64,000 nucleotides of DNA from CAYSCZ01 sp051155775 (lineage in GTDB: Bacteria; Bacteroidota; Bacteroidia; Cytophagales; Cyclobacteriaceae): the NCBI GenBank assembly GCA_051155775.1, contig DAXETV010000010.1:1-64000 (forward strand), read 5' to 3'. How positions within the stretch are numbered: the stretch's first letter is position 1; each line of letters starts with the position of its first letter. The translations under genes and the position numbers were made by a program. Positions 16,851 through 25,540 of the stretch are shown piece by piece. Under the pieces are notes generated by a model. It worked only from the letters and a program-made list of their open reading frames with translations. It did no database searches and was not told the origin of the DNA.

Positions 16851-19087
16851 GATACCACCTCCTCTCTGACAGGTTCTTCGAGTACAAATGTGACAAAGTT
16901 TGAACGCATACCTGTGCCTCCCATAATTGGATCCAGTTTCACATGGGTGATTAGCTCCGTATCACTAGCTCCTTTTCCATAAGCCCTGCTCAGCTTCTTA
17001 TTATCATGACCGAAACCGTGGACCATGTATACGGAATCCCATCTTATTCTTTCAGTAACCCTCACTTTGATCGGGAAGGTTGATACTATATGGTCCTGAT
17101 TTTTAAGCCATACTTTCTGACCATTCCTAATTCCCCAGCGCCTGGCAACTTTAGGATTAACCCACAAGTCGTTTTCATCATATATCGCTGTTAGGTTCGG
17201 GTTATTTCCAGTGCGACTGAAAGTGTGGGCTGGTGTCCTGCCATAATTCAATCGATAGAAACCGGGTGGTGGTTGTTCATGCTCGGTGTAAGTAGGCATA
17301 GGATCAAATCCTTCCGCAGCCATTTCCGATGAATAAAGTTCAATCTTACCTGTATTGGTGTTGAATTCAATGGACTGTCCATCATAAATATAAAGGTCAT
17401 CATACGTCCTGTCAAATTTTTTCACGCCCAATCGCTGCATTTCTTTTAAAGAGCTGCCAACCTGTTTTAGCTGCCAGTCCAGCATTTCTTCTATATTCTG
17501 CCATTTAAAATAATCTTCTAGTCCCATACGCATACCCAATTCCCGTGCAATCCACCAATCGGGCCTGGAATTATATTTAGGTTCCGTAGCAGGCATTCTC
17601 AATGCAATGTATGGTTCACGGTGGGGTGATGTTCTGATGGCATCATAACGCTCGAGGTAGGTACATTCAGGCAGTACTATATCTGCATAGCCTGTGATTT
17701 CCATCGGCATAGTGTCTATTACCACCATTAATTCCAGCTCCTGTATAGCAGCCAACGTTTTCTTTTGGTTAGGGATGGTGTGAATGAGATTAGTGCCATT
17801 TACGATCCAGCCTTTAAACGAACAGGCAGCGTCAGGTAGTGGTATGGTCGCATCACAAATACCATTGGAAAGGATTTCAGTGGCCAGATTGTATTTACCG
17901 GGGAAAGCATCCTTCCAGGTCTTTTTTGGTTTTGGATACTCAGGATGTGGATAGGAAGGCATGCTTACAAAATCAGGATTATAAAAGCCTCCTCGGCGTC
18001 CCCAACTGCCGAGTAGAGCATTCAAAATAGCCACTGCCCGCAATCTTTGGGTATCGTCTCCATACCAGGTGACATGCCTTCCTGGATGAATAATCACTGC
18101 CGGGGAAGCATTTGCCATTTCCCGTGCTGTTTCCCTGATCATTTGTGGTTCGATGGTGGTTTTCCCATATGCCCACTCTGGCGTATACTTAGCAACATGA
18201 TCCTTCAGTAAGTCAAAACCATAAGTATATTGCTCTACATAATCTTTATCGTACCATTCTTCTTCAACAATAACATTGATCCATGCAAGCAAAAGCGCAA
18301 GGTCTGTAGCGGGTTTTATAGGCAGCCAGAATTTTGATTTACTGGCGGCGGTAGAAAAACGAGGGTCTACGGTAATAATGGAAGCCCCATTATCAATGGC
18401 ATCTGACATTTCCTGCACCTGGCCATTGTGCATGTTTTCACCAATGTGTGAGCCTATCAATACCAAGCAACGGGTATCTCGAATGTCTGTACGCTCAGGT
18501 GAAAGTACGCCCTCACCAAATGTATTGTAAAATGCTACTTCTCTTGGCCCCCGGCACTGAGCAAAAGATGGCGCTGTGATATGTGGTGACCCATAAGCTT
18601 TTAAAAAATGACCTAAAAACTTACCGCCAGACCCATGCGTGAATAATGCTACACACTCCGGCCCATACTTCTCTTTAATGATATTCAATTTTTGAGCGAT
18701 GAAGTCGAGTGCCTCATCCCAGCCGACTTCCACAAAGGTTTGTTTTCCATGGACTGTAACACGTTTCAGCGGATTTTTTAGCCGGTCGCTATCATTATAC
18801 ATCCCAACTCCACCGGTCCCCCTTGGACATAACCTGCCATTGCAATGTGGATCCTCAGCATGGCCTTCAATTTTCCAAATGTCTCCATTTTCATTTTTAT
18901 AAACCCAACCGGCACACTTCCAAAAACAAATTTCACAATATGTGGGTGTTCTCGTGAAGCTCAATGGCGGTATAATGGTTTGCTCTTCTATAGCTCCTGT
19001 CATCCAGTTAAAAATTGTCCCGGAGGTAACCATTCCACCAATACCTAGTGCGGATATTTTTATGAAGTCTCTGCGGTTGCTATTCAT
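16847..19087 (-). CDS. Tat-exported molybdopterin oxidoreductase, PsrA/PhsA-like catalytic subunit
   Basis: A 746-residue catalytic subunit of the DMSO-reductase superfamily. A twin-arginine signal (NRRDFIKIS, residues 4-12) directs folded export. The N-terminal 4Fe-4S cluster uses Cys51, Cys54, Cys58 and Cys87. The probable molybdenum ligand is Cys178 (FAQCRGPRE), as in polysulfide and thiosulfate reductases. The segment PGRHVTWYGDDTQR is typical of the PsrA/PhsA group. The enzyme could reduce polysulfide, thiosulfate or tetrathionate, or run in the oxidative direction like sulfite dehydrogenase SoeA; sequence alone does not decide. It is first gene of an operon with psrB-, psrC-, two yeeE- and two rhodanese-like genes. 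Confidence 0.88.
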   Translation of the reverse strand: MNSNRRDFIKISALGIGGMVTSGTIFNWMTGAIEEQTIIPPLSFTRTPTYCEICFWKCAGWVYKNENGDIWKIEGHAEDPHCNGRLCPRGTGGVGMYNDSDRLKNPLKRVTVHGKQTFVEVGWDEALDFIAQKLNIIKEKYGPECVALFTHGSGGKFLGHFLKAYGSPHITAPSFAQCRGPREVAFYNTFGEGVLSPERTDIRDTRCLVLIGSHIGENMHNGQVQEMSDAIDNGASIITVDPRFSTAASKSKFWLPIKPATDLALLLAWINVIVEEEWYDKDYVEQYTYGFDLLKDHVAKYTPEWAYGKTTIEPQMIRETAREMANASPAVIIHPGRHVTWYGDDTQRLRAVAILNALLGSWGRRGGFYNPDFVSMPSYPHPEYPKPKKTWKDAFPGKYNLATEILSNGICDATIPLPDAACSFKGWIVNGTNLIHTIPNQKKTLAAIQELELMVVIDTMPMEITGYADIVLPECTYLERYDAIRTSPHREPYIALRMPATEPKYNSRPDWWIARELGMRMGLEDYFKWQNIEEMLDWQLKQVGSSLKEMQRLGVKKFDRTYDDLYIYDGQSIEFNTNTGKIELYSSEMAAEGFDPMPTYTEHEQPPPGFYRLNYGRTPAHTFSRTGNNPNLTAIYDENDLWVNPKVARRWGIRNGQKVWLKNQDHIVSTFPIKVRVTERIRWDSVYMVHGFGHDNKKLSRAYGKGASDTELITHVKLDPIMGGTGMRSNFVTFVLEEPVREEVVS

Positions 19088-19324
19088 ATTATAACCTTTA
19101 AAAGCCTGGGTAAATTAATTTTAGTGTAGGAGGAAAAATATGATAATTGTAATATGTTAATATGATCTTTTGTTCATGTTATATCTATTGATTTATGCAA
19201 TTTTGTCCAAAAATGGTCACTGAATGTAAGTAAAATTTATCGTGATTTCGTATAAAAATAATAAGGACTTTTATTTATAATATCTCTATTTTTTATAGCT
19301 GTGCACAACATTTAATTTTTAAAA
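19088..19324. promoter_or_regulatory. divergent intergenic region between sulfur operon and 19325 gene
   Basis: 237 bases, AT-rich, that must hold the promoters for the psr-like operon (-) and for the small gene at 19325 (+). I see no clear FNR- or Crp-type dyad. A 7/8 match to the -7 box, read on the minus strand as TATTTTTC, lies at 19133-19140. Confidence 0.3.
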
Positions 19325-19621
19325 ATGAAAATAAGAATAACCAAAAATCAAATCAGGATCAGATTGAGTCAGTATGATTTAACTGAAATTCATAAACATG
19401 AGCTTCATTTGGGTAATCCACTATTCAATTGTATCATTTATCTCGGAATAAGCTTTGAGGTTTCCTGTTCCCGTGGTCAGCTCACCATAAGTTTCCCAAA
19501 AGATCATCTGAATGACTTAAGGAATGGTTATAGAGACCAAATCTTAGTACAGGGGTGCAATACAGAAATTCTTGTCGAAGAGGATCAACCGTCGAGATAC
19601 AGACAATCATTAGTAGTTTGA
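19325..19621 (+). CDS. small conserved hypothetical protein (MKIRI family)
   Basis: A 98-residue cytosolic protein beginning MKIRITKNQIRIRLSQ. This N-terminal pattern (MKIRI-x-x-N-x-I-R-x-R-L) recalls a small uncharacterised Bacteroidota family annotated as DUF7009, from memory. The rest is mixed alpha/beta with two cysteines (near residues 48 and 79). It lies between the sulfur operon and metY and may be co-transcribed with metY, 63 bases downstream. No function is known. Confidence 0.55.
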   Translation: MKIRITKNQIRIRLSQYDLTEIHKHELHLGNPLFNCIIYLGISFEVSCSRGQLTISFPKDHLNDLRNGYRDQILVQGCNTEILVEEDQPSRYRQSLVV

Positions 19622-19684
19622 TGCTAGAGTGGAGAAATCTTGTTATTTTGTGTAAGGAAATAATAACATACAAAAAACAAGCTT

Positions 19685-20980
19685 ATGAAATTTGAAACTT
19701 TGCAACTGCATGCCGGCCATGAAGTGGATCCCACCTCAAAGTCGAGGGCGGTACCTATACATATGACCACCTCATACTTATTTGATGATACCGAACATGC
19801 GGCCAATCTTTTTGGGCTAAAAGAATTCGGAAATATCTATACCAGGATAATGAACCCGACCACCGATGTTTTTGAAAAGCGTATGGCAGCACTGGAGGGA
19901 GGAGTGGCGGCACTAGCCACTGCCTCAGGTCAGTCAGCACAGTTAGTAGCTTTGACCAACATCATGGGTACCGGGGATAACTTTGTTTCTACTTCATTTC
20001 TTTATGGCGGCACCTACAATCAGTTTAAAGTCCAGTTTAAGCGGCTTGGATTAGAAGCGAGATTTGCTGTTGGCGATCATCCTGAAGACTTTCGGTCACA
20101 AATTGATGAAAAAACGAAAGCCATCTACCTTGAAACCATTGGCAACCCGGAGTTGAACATACCAGATTTCGAGAAAATAGCTGAAGTAGCCCATGAGCAT
20201 AGCATACCATTAATTGTTGATAATACATTTGGAGCGGGTGGTTATCTTTTCAAACCTTTAAGCCATGGCGCTAATGTGGTAGTTGCCTCTGCCACCAAAT
20301 GGGTTGGTGGCCATGGCACTAGCATCGGAGGTGTGATAGTTGATGGAGGGAATTTTAACTGGGGTAATGGAAAGTTCCCACAGTTTTCAGAGCCTAGCGA
20401 AGGCTATCATGGACTAAACTTTTGGGAAACTTTTGGCGATAATAACGCTTTAGGGATGCCTAATGTTGCTTTTGCTATAAGAGCAAGGGTAGAAGGTCTA
20501 AGGGATTTTGGACCTGCTATGAGCCCCATGAATGCCTTTTTATTTCTTCAGGGGCTGGAAACACTTTCCCTGCGGATGGAAAGAACAGTTGAAAATGCTC
20601 AAAAAGTTGCAGAGCATCTCGAACAGCATCCGCAAGTTGGAAAAGTAAATTATCCTGGTTTAAAATCAAGTAAATATTATGAACTGGCACAGAAATATCT
20701 AACCAATGGTGCTGGCGGTGTATTAAGTTTTGAAATAAAAGGTGGAAAAGCGGCTGGAAGAAAGTTCATTGATTCGCTTGAGCTAATATCGCATCTGGCA
20801 AATGTTGGTGATGCTAAAACGCTGGCTATTCATCCAGCATCCACTACCCATGAACAATTGAGCGAAGCAGAACAACAGAAAAGTGGCGTAACTGACGGCA
20901 TGATCAGAATCTCTACGGGTATTGAACATATCGAGGATATCCTTGCAGATATCGATCAGGCACTGGATAAAGCGAAGTAG
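19685..20980 (+). CDS. metY: O-acetylhomoserine sulfhydrylase (O-acetylhomoserine aminocarboxypropyltransferase)
   Basis: A 431-residue PLP enzyme of the Cys/Met metabolism family. The PLP lysine is K205 in ASATKWVGGHG, and the N-terminal FETLQLHAGHEVDPTS and the VDNTFGAGGYLFKP segments are typical of MetY rather than of cystathionine gamma-synthase. It joins sulfide to O-acetylhomoserine, giving homocysteine and acetate. Its place opposite a sulfur-compound reductase operon fits direct use of the sulfide made there (inference). A hairpin follows at 20991. Confidence 0.9.
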   Translation: MKFETLQLHAGHEVDPTSKSRAVPIHMTTSYLFDDTEHAANLFGLKEFGNIYTRIMNPTTDVFEKRMAALEGGVAALATASGQSAQLVALTNIMGTGDNFVSTSFLYGGTYNQFKVQFKRLGLEARFAVGDHPEDFRSQIDEKTKAIYLETIGNPELNIPDFEKIAEVAHEHSIPLIVDNTFGAGGYLFKPLSHGANVVVASATKWVGGHGTSIGGVIVDGGNFNWGNGKFPQFSEPSEGYHGLNFWETFGDNNALGMPNVAFAIRARVEGLRDFGPAMSPMNAFLFLQGLETLSLRMERTVENAQKVAEHLEQHPQVGKVNYPGLKSSKYYELAQKYLTNGAGGVLSFEIKGGKAAGRKFIDSLELISHLANVGDAKTLAIHPASTTHEQLSEAEQQKSGVTDGMIRISTGIEHIEDILADIDQALDKAK

Positions 20981-20990
20981 ATTTTGGTAA

Positions 20991-21030
20991 AATGGGGCAT
21001 CTTACAGAATACAGTTAAGATAGCCCCATT
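20991..21030 (+). terminator. hairpin downstream of metY
   Basis: AATGGGGC-A-TCTTA (20991-21004) pairs with TAAGATA-GCCCCATT (21016-21030), a long stem with one bulge. The following T content is poor, so it is a probable 3' end or stabilising hairpin rather than a perfect terminator. Confidence 0.5.
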
Positions 21031-21055
21031 ATTGATAATCATATAGACTACAATT

Positions 21056-21346
21056 ATGGAATTAATGACTGAACTAAGCAACCTCTTTATGGAAACCGGC
21101 CAGGCCCATCATAAAGCTTACATAAAAACAAATGGAATAAATCCGGAGTGGCCGCTATGGTACGCCGAATTCATAATTGATAAACTGAAGAAACTCTTGC
21201 AAGCAGATTTTACGCGTAGTGAACTCATTTATCTATTAATATTTGCTCATAATGAACAGCAGTCAATGGCGCCAGGCTCGAAGTGGAATGTATTTTATGC
21301 ACAGTTCTTTTTAGACCGCTATAATCCGGAAGGAATAGCGGAGTAA
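21056..21346 (+). CDS. small hypothetical protein
   Basis: A 96-residue helical protein rich in Trp, Tyr and His (HHKAYIKTNGINPEWPLWYAEF near the start; FAHNEQQSMAPGSKWNVFYAQFFLDRY near the end). No signal peptide, membrane span or known motif. The two WxxxYAxF-like halves suggest an internal duplication. It stands alone between metY and the desaturase gene; function unknown. Confidence 0.5.
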   Translation: MELMTELSNLFMETGQAHHKAYIKTNGINPEWPLWYAEFIIDKLKKLLQADFTRSELIYLLIFAHNEQQSMAPGSKWNVFYAQFFLDRYNPEGIAE

Positions 21347-21483
21347 GTCGATTTTTGCAGGTTATTTGAGTAGAAATAAACACATTTTCATAGAAATTAA
21401 CCCAGGATTTTTTATCTATGGGTTTATATTTATTTAACAATACCTAAACACTTATTTAAATCTCCTGTTTTCTTTAACAACTT

Positions 21484-22563
21484 ATGAAAGATTTCCCAGC
21501 CGAAATTACAGATCCTACTTTTGATAAAAACCAATCTTATTCCAGGCTAGATAAGTTTTTTATCAGCAAAATCCGGGATGAGAGAGACTTACCGTTCGTG
21601 TACTTAACACTTAAAATTTCCACCATCATGATTCCGTTGGCAATATTGCTTTACATGCCATTTATTTCCGGATGGTTGTGGTGGGGTATTGCTGCTGCAC
21701 ATTTTTATGTAAGTAATTTTATGTTTAAAGGTCCGTTTGGACTAATGCTTCATTGTACCAGTCACAGGCCATGGTTTAAAAAACAAACTAAATTCATGAA
21801 TTCGTACTTACCATGGTTCGCAGGATTGTTTTTTGGTCAGACTCCGGAGACCTACAAAAGCCATCATATAGGCATGCATCATAAAGAAAACAACCTCAAT
21901 GAAGACGAAAGCAGTACCATGCAATATCAGAGGGATGGAATGAAGGACTTTCACCGGTATTTTGCTGATTTCATAACTATGGGGGTTATCAAAGTTGCAC
22001 AGTATTTTCATTTTAGGAGGATTTTTAAACTAAGGGATAAGGTTATTCGAGGGGAAATATTTTTCTATCTCTTATGCATTGGTTTGAGTTTTGTAAATTT
22101 TGCTGCTACCTTTTTTGTATTTATCCTTCCATGGATTATTTCCAGGTATATTATGATGTTAGGGAATTTTACCCAACACGCATTTGTTGACTATCGTGAT
22201 CCGGGCAACAGTTATAAAAATAGTATTACGGTTATAAATGAAAACTACAATCATAAATGTTGGAATGATGGCTATCACATAAGTCACCATATTAAACCAA
22301 GCATGCACTGGACTGAACATCCCAATCACTTATTAGAAAACCTCGATGAGTATGCTGACAATAAAGCACTGGTATTTGAGGGTATTAACTTTATACACAT
22401 CTGGTACTATCTGATGAGGCGAGATTACAATAAATTAGTGGCAAACCTGGTCAATATCAATGATACATTTTCTTCTGATGAAGAAGCAATTGCTTTGATG
22501 AAATTACGGACCAGGAAAATTGACCTCAAGGCTTCCAACAATGTGGAACTGGCTGTCGCCTAG
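21484..22563 (+). CDS. fatty acid desaturase family protein
   Basis: A 359-residue membrane protein with the histidine boxes of the membrane desaturase/hydroxylase superfamily: HCTSHR (about residue 90), HHIGMHH (about 126) and HISHHIKPSMHW (about 265). These bind the di-iron centre. Four hydrophobic helices separate the boxes. It should oxidise an acyl chain or other lipid in the inner membrane; the regiospecificity is not visible. Its stop directly abuts the stop of the convergent gene at 22564. Confidence 0.85.
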   Translation: MKDFPAEITDPTFDKNQSYSRLDKFFISKIRDERDLPFVYLTLKISTIMIPLAILLYMPFISGWLWWGIAAAHFYVSNFMFKGPFGLMLHCTSHRPWFKKQTKFMNSYLPWFAGLFFGQTPETYKSHHIGMHHKENNLNEDESSTMQYQRDGMKDFHRYFADFITMGVIKVAQYFHFRRIFKLRDKVIRGEIFFYLLCIGLSFVNFAATFFVFILPWIISRYIMMLGNFTQHAFVDYRDPGNSYKNSITVINENYNHKCWNDGYHISHHIKPSMHWTEHPNHLLENLDEYADNKALVFEGINFIHIWYYLMRRDYNKLVANLVNINDTFSSDEEAIALMKLRTRKIDLKASNNVELAVA

Positions 22564-22836
22564 TTACCTGAATTTCTGTTCCCAATATTTAGCCTGACGA
22601 CCTCTTTGGATCCTCTTTATAACGGATTGATCATTTAATGACGGATTGATCACTCCTTTTGAGGTTAGATGGTACGCATCGCAAAAATCACACTTGTAGA
22701 AGTTGATAGCACCGTAATTTACAGCGTGTTGCGAAGTGATCTTAGCATTTATTAGTGCCTCAAGTGCTTCATGCTCATTATGATAGCAATTTTTTTTTGT
22801 GGGGCAGTAGGATATTGGGTTGATCTTTAAAGGCAT
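22564..22836 (-). CDS. small zinc-ribbon-like protein
   Basis: A 90-residue basic protein with cysteine/histidine pairs: YCPTKKNC (Cys11, Cys17) and KCDFCDAYHLTSK, the latter matching the widespread small-protein pattern C-x-x-C-x-x-W/Y-H-L-T. This suggests one structural zinc site. The C-terminus is strongly basic (KRIQRGRQAKYW), so nucleic acid binding is possible (inference). It lies end-to-end with the desaturase gene. Confidence 0.6.
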   Translation of the reverse strand: MPLKINPISYCPTKKNCYHNEHEALEALINAKITSQHAVNYGAINFYKCDFCDAYHLTSKGVINPSLNDQSVIKRIQRGRQAKYWEQKFR

Positions 22837-22952
22837 ACTACTAATAACTAATAACCCAAAGAAAAAGGTTTGGGAAATATAATTATTTAATAAAAATACG
22901 GGATAGGAGAAACATGGATTAATTTTAGCACATCAACTAAAATTTAACGAAG

Positions 22953-23501
22953 ATGCGGATTACTTACAATTCACCGGTTATACTTACTTACACTTTTTTA
23001 GCTATTTTGGTGATGTTCTTTGCAGGTAATTTCAATGCCGGCGTGAGAAGTTTATTTACTGTGGGGGCTTCAATGGATTTTACTAACCCACTGGATTATT
23101 TCAGGTTGTTTTCTCATGTAGTTGGGCATATAAACTGGCAGCATCTAATCGGTAATTTCACTTTTATCTTGCTTTTGGGGCCAATATTGGAAGAGAAATA
23201 TGGATCATCTCAGTTACTGATTATGATATTCATAACAGGGCTTGTTACGGGTATTTTGAATGTTTTAGTCTTTCCCACTGCTTTATTGGGGGCTAGCGGT
23301 ATCGTTTTTATGCTTATTTTATTGAGTTCGATGGTTAATTTTAAGAAAAAGACCATACCACTTACTTTTATTTTAATTGCTACCCTATACCTGGGACGAG
23401 AATTTGTAAACATGTATCGCGATGATCAAATATCGCAATCTGCACATATTATCGGTGGTATATGTGGAGCAGCTTTCGGATTTTATTTTGTTAAGAAATA
23501 A
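22953..23501 (+). CDS. rhomboid family intramembrane serine protease
   Basis: A 182-residue, six-helix rhomboid. The catalytic serine is S115 (GASG) and the histidine H165 (SAHIIGG). HINWQHLIGN gives the helix-2 histidine and asparagine. It is a compact bacterial form without extra domains and is clearly diverged from the first copy at 5382. The substrate is unknown. Confidence 0.88.
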   Translation: MRITYNSPVILTYTFLAILVMFFAGNFNAGVRSLFTVGASMDFTNPLDYFRLFSHVVGHINWQHLIGNFTFILLLGPILEEKYGSSQLLIMIFITGLVTGILNVLVFPTALLGASGIVFMLILLSSMVNFKKKTIPLTFILIATLYLGREFVNMYRDDQISQSAHIIGGICGAAFGFYFVKK

Positions 23502-23587
23502 GATACTTATTAATCGTTATTAAAAATAAAAATTCAGTTTATTAACTATTTTCTTAGTCGGTTAAATTACCAATTAAAATCAATCCA

Positions 23588-23860
23588 ATGGCGACTGTCA
23601 AGTTTACATCAAACCTCAAAAGATTCTTCCCAGATTTAGACACTATGAATCTAAGTAGTGATAACGTGGCTAAACTTTTAGACGAAATCAATGAAAAGCA
23701 TAGAGGTTTGAAAGATTATATTGTTGAAGAAAATGGAGCGCTAAGAAAACATGTGAATATTTTCATTGGTGAGGAAATGATCAATGACCGGAATACACTT
23801 AAGGATTCTTTAAAAAACAATGACGAAGTTTATATAATGCAGGCGCTATCCGGTGGTTAG
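23588..23860 (+). CDS. MoaD/ThiS family ubiquitin-like protein
   Basis: A 90-residue beta-grasp protein ending in the functional Gly-Gly (ALSGG). Segments MATVKFTSNLKRFFPD and GEEMINDRNTLKDSLKNNDEVYIMQALSGG match the MoaD/ThiS fold, whose C-terminus is adenylated and thiocarboxylated to donate sulfur. No MoeB/ThiF, MoaE or ThiG gene is near, so it is not obviously part of molybdopterin or thiamine synthesis. The following gene is a decayed BNR-propeller protein. From memory, such MoaD-like (small-modifier) genes are often paired with BNR/WD40-like propeller genes, so the partner has probably been lost here. Confidence 0.8.
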   Translation: MATVKFTSNLKRFFPDLDTMNLSSDNVAKLLDEINEKHRGLKDYIVEENGALRKHVNIFIGEEMINDRNTLKDSLKNNDEVYIMQALSGG

Positions 23861-23882
23861 CAGTCATTTATTTTTAATTATA

Positions 23883-24942
23883 ATGAATAGTAATTTTTTA
23901 ATCTTAGCCACCCGAAAGGGACTGGTAGTATTTACCAAAAATCAAAATAAAAATTGAGTTTATTTAGATACTCATTTCCTGGGGTCTCCCGTTTCACTGG
24001 TAACGTTTGATGAGGTTACCAATACCTTTTGGGCTATGTGAGATCATGGACATTGGGGATGCAAGTTACATCGGTCTATTGATCTTAATAGCTGGGAGGA
24101 GGTTGATGCTCCAAAGTATCCAGCCACTACGAAATATCTTTGGTCATTTTCGAACGCTGGCCCTGAATTTCCAGAAACAATTTACATTGGAACAGAACCT
24201 GGAGGTCTATTTAAAAGTGTGGATAATGGTGATAATTTTGAATTGGTAAAAGGTCTATGGAATCATTCATCAAGGAAAAAAAAATTGGTTTGGAGGTGGG
24301 AGAGATAATGCAGGGATACATTCAATTATAATTGACCCCAATGATTCCAATTATATTTTTGTGGGCATTAATGTGGCTGGAATGTTTGAAACAAGAGATG
24401 GCGGTATAAACTGGGAACCACGGAATAAAGGCCTTAAAGCTGATTTTCTTCCTGATCCCGGGTCTGATGTAGGTCAGGACCCGCATCTTATTGTGTCATG
24501 TACAGAACATCCAAAAATTATGTGGCAGCAAAATCATTGCGGTATTTAAAGAACTGAAAATGGTGGAGCACTATGGCATGATGTTTCGCAAAAAGAAGGA
24601 CCCGCTAACATTGGATTCGCAATTGTAGCACATTAATCAGACCCAAACATTGCGTGGGTAATACCGGGAATTAGTGATGAAATCCGTGTGGCGTTCAATC
24701 AATCATTAAGTGTATGTAAAACAGAAGATGGTGGTAAAAGTTGGGTAGCACAGAGCAATGGATTACCGCAATCGCAATGTTATGATATTGTTTATCGCTA
24801 TGCATTTGATAACAATAACAAAGATTTGATTTTTGGTACCACCACAGACAATTTGTATTACTCATCCGATGAAGGAGAACGTTGGCAAACCATAAGTAAT
24901 AATTTACCCATGATATATAGTGTGGAAATTGTCGAGCTTTGA
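23883..24942 (+). pseudogene. BNR/Asp-box beta-propeller protein, inactivated
   Basis: A coherent propeller protein can be read through only by ignoring several lesions. It begins MNSNFLILATRKGLVVF at 23883, and in the same frame meets TGA at 23955-23957 and TGA at 24039-24041 (between FWAM and DHGHWG). An A9 tract at 24276-24284 then carries a one-base frameshift. In the new frame TAA interrupts at 24547-24549 (before RTENGG) and 24634-24636 (before SDPNIAWV). The frame finally ends at 24942. Asp-box motifs (SVDNGDNF, TRDGGINWE, TEDGGKSW, SSDEGERW) identify the family. With four stops and a frameshift it is a true pseudogene, not a recoding case. Confidence 0.85.
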
Positions 24943-25025
24943 TAGCATGATGATTATAAACTACTTACACATCAATATTTTCATCTAAAAAAAGTACTTA
25001 GGCCTCAAAAATCATTAGAATAATT

Positions 25026-25157
25026 ATGTATAAACTATTAATTGTCTCAATCCTATTTTACTCATGTGCTGCTGCAAAACCTACCGAACAAAAACCAGGG
25101 AACGATCTACCAAGACGAACCTGGAATATAAAGAAAAATAATAACTCTATTTTGTAG
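25026..25157 (+). CDS. short lipoprotein-like reading frame
   Basis: Encodes 43 residues starting MYKLLIVSILFYSCAAAKP, a plausible lipoprotein signal with lipobox FYSC (Cys14) and a short polar tail. It may be a real tiny lipoprotein or the 5' remnant of a longer gene, given the decayed gene directly upstream. Its stop lies inside one arm of the inverted repeat before the PadR gene. Confidence 0.3.
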   Translation: MYKLLIVSILFYSCAAAKPTEQKPGNDLPRRTWNIKKNNNSIL

Positions 25158-25192
25158 AACAAATAACTGATTAGCATCGTAATTAGTTCTAC
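25154..25192. promoter_or_regulatory. inverted repeat upstream of PadR gene
   Basis: GTAGAAC (25154-25160) and GTTCTAC (25186-25192) form a widely spaced 7-bp inverted repeat, 12 bases before the PadR start codon. PadR regulators often bind dyads in their own promoter, so this is a candidate operator; the 25-base spacing is longer than usual. Confidence 0.3.
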
Positions 25193-25204
25193 ATAATAAA
25201 ACAA

Positions 25205-25540
25205 ATGGGTAAAGAATATATTGGTGAATTTGAAGAATTGGTTTTATTGATCATAGCGCTTCTTGATGATGATCAATCCTATGGATTATCTATCTGCGAT
25301 GAATTCGAGAAACAAACTGGTAGGAAGTCCACCATTGGTGCAATTCATGCCACCTTAAACAGACTGGAGAAGAAAGGTTATCTCGAATCAAGCATGGGTG
25401 ATGCAACCAAAGAAAGGGGAGGTAGGAGAAAGCGATTATTCAAACTAACCAACCATGGTAAAAATGCCCTGGTCAAGGCCAGAGATGTAAAAGTTAATTT
25501 GTGGGTACAAATTCCTGATTTAGCACTTAATAAGATTTAG
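25205..25540 (+). CDS. PadR family transcriptional regulator
   Basis: A 111-residue winged-helix protein of the PadR family (ELVLLIIALLDDDQSYGLSICDEFE; IGAIHATLNRLEKKGYLESS; RRKRLFKLTNHGK). It is the short form with only the DNA-binding domain and a single helix. Its stop codon (25538-25540) is directly followed by the ATG of the ABC permease gene, so the pair is coupled. In Bacteroidota this pairing is common, and the regulator is presumed to control the permease operon. Confidence 0.9.
   Translation: MGKEYIGEFEELVLLIIALLDDDQSYGLSICDEFEKQTGRKSTIGAIHATLNRLEKKGYLESSMGDATKERGGRRKRLFKLTNHGKNALVKARDVKVNLWVQIPDLALNKI

Noticed and set aside
19190..19215. TTGAT-like half site that might be an FNR or Crp operator before the Psr-like operon
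   Set aside because: Only one half (TTGAT) is present; the other arm does not match ATCAA, and no TGTGA-type dyad is seen.
19622..19684. SAM riboswitch or other leader before metY
   Set aside because: Only about 60 bases separate the genes, with no conserved stem arrangement; too short for a SAM-I element.
24007..24249. Open frame inside the propeller pseudogene
   Set aside because: It is out of the propeller frame; the Asp-box motifs lie in another frame.
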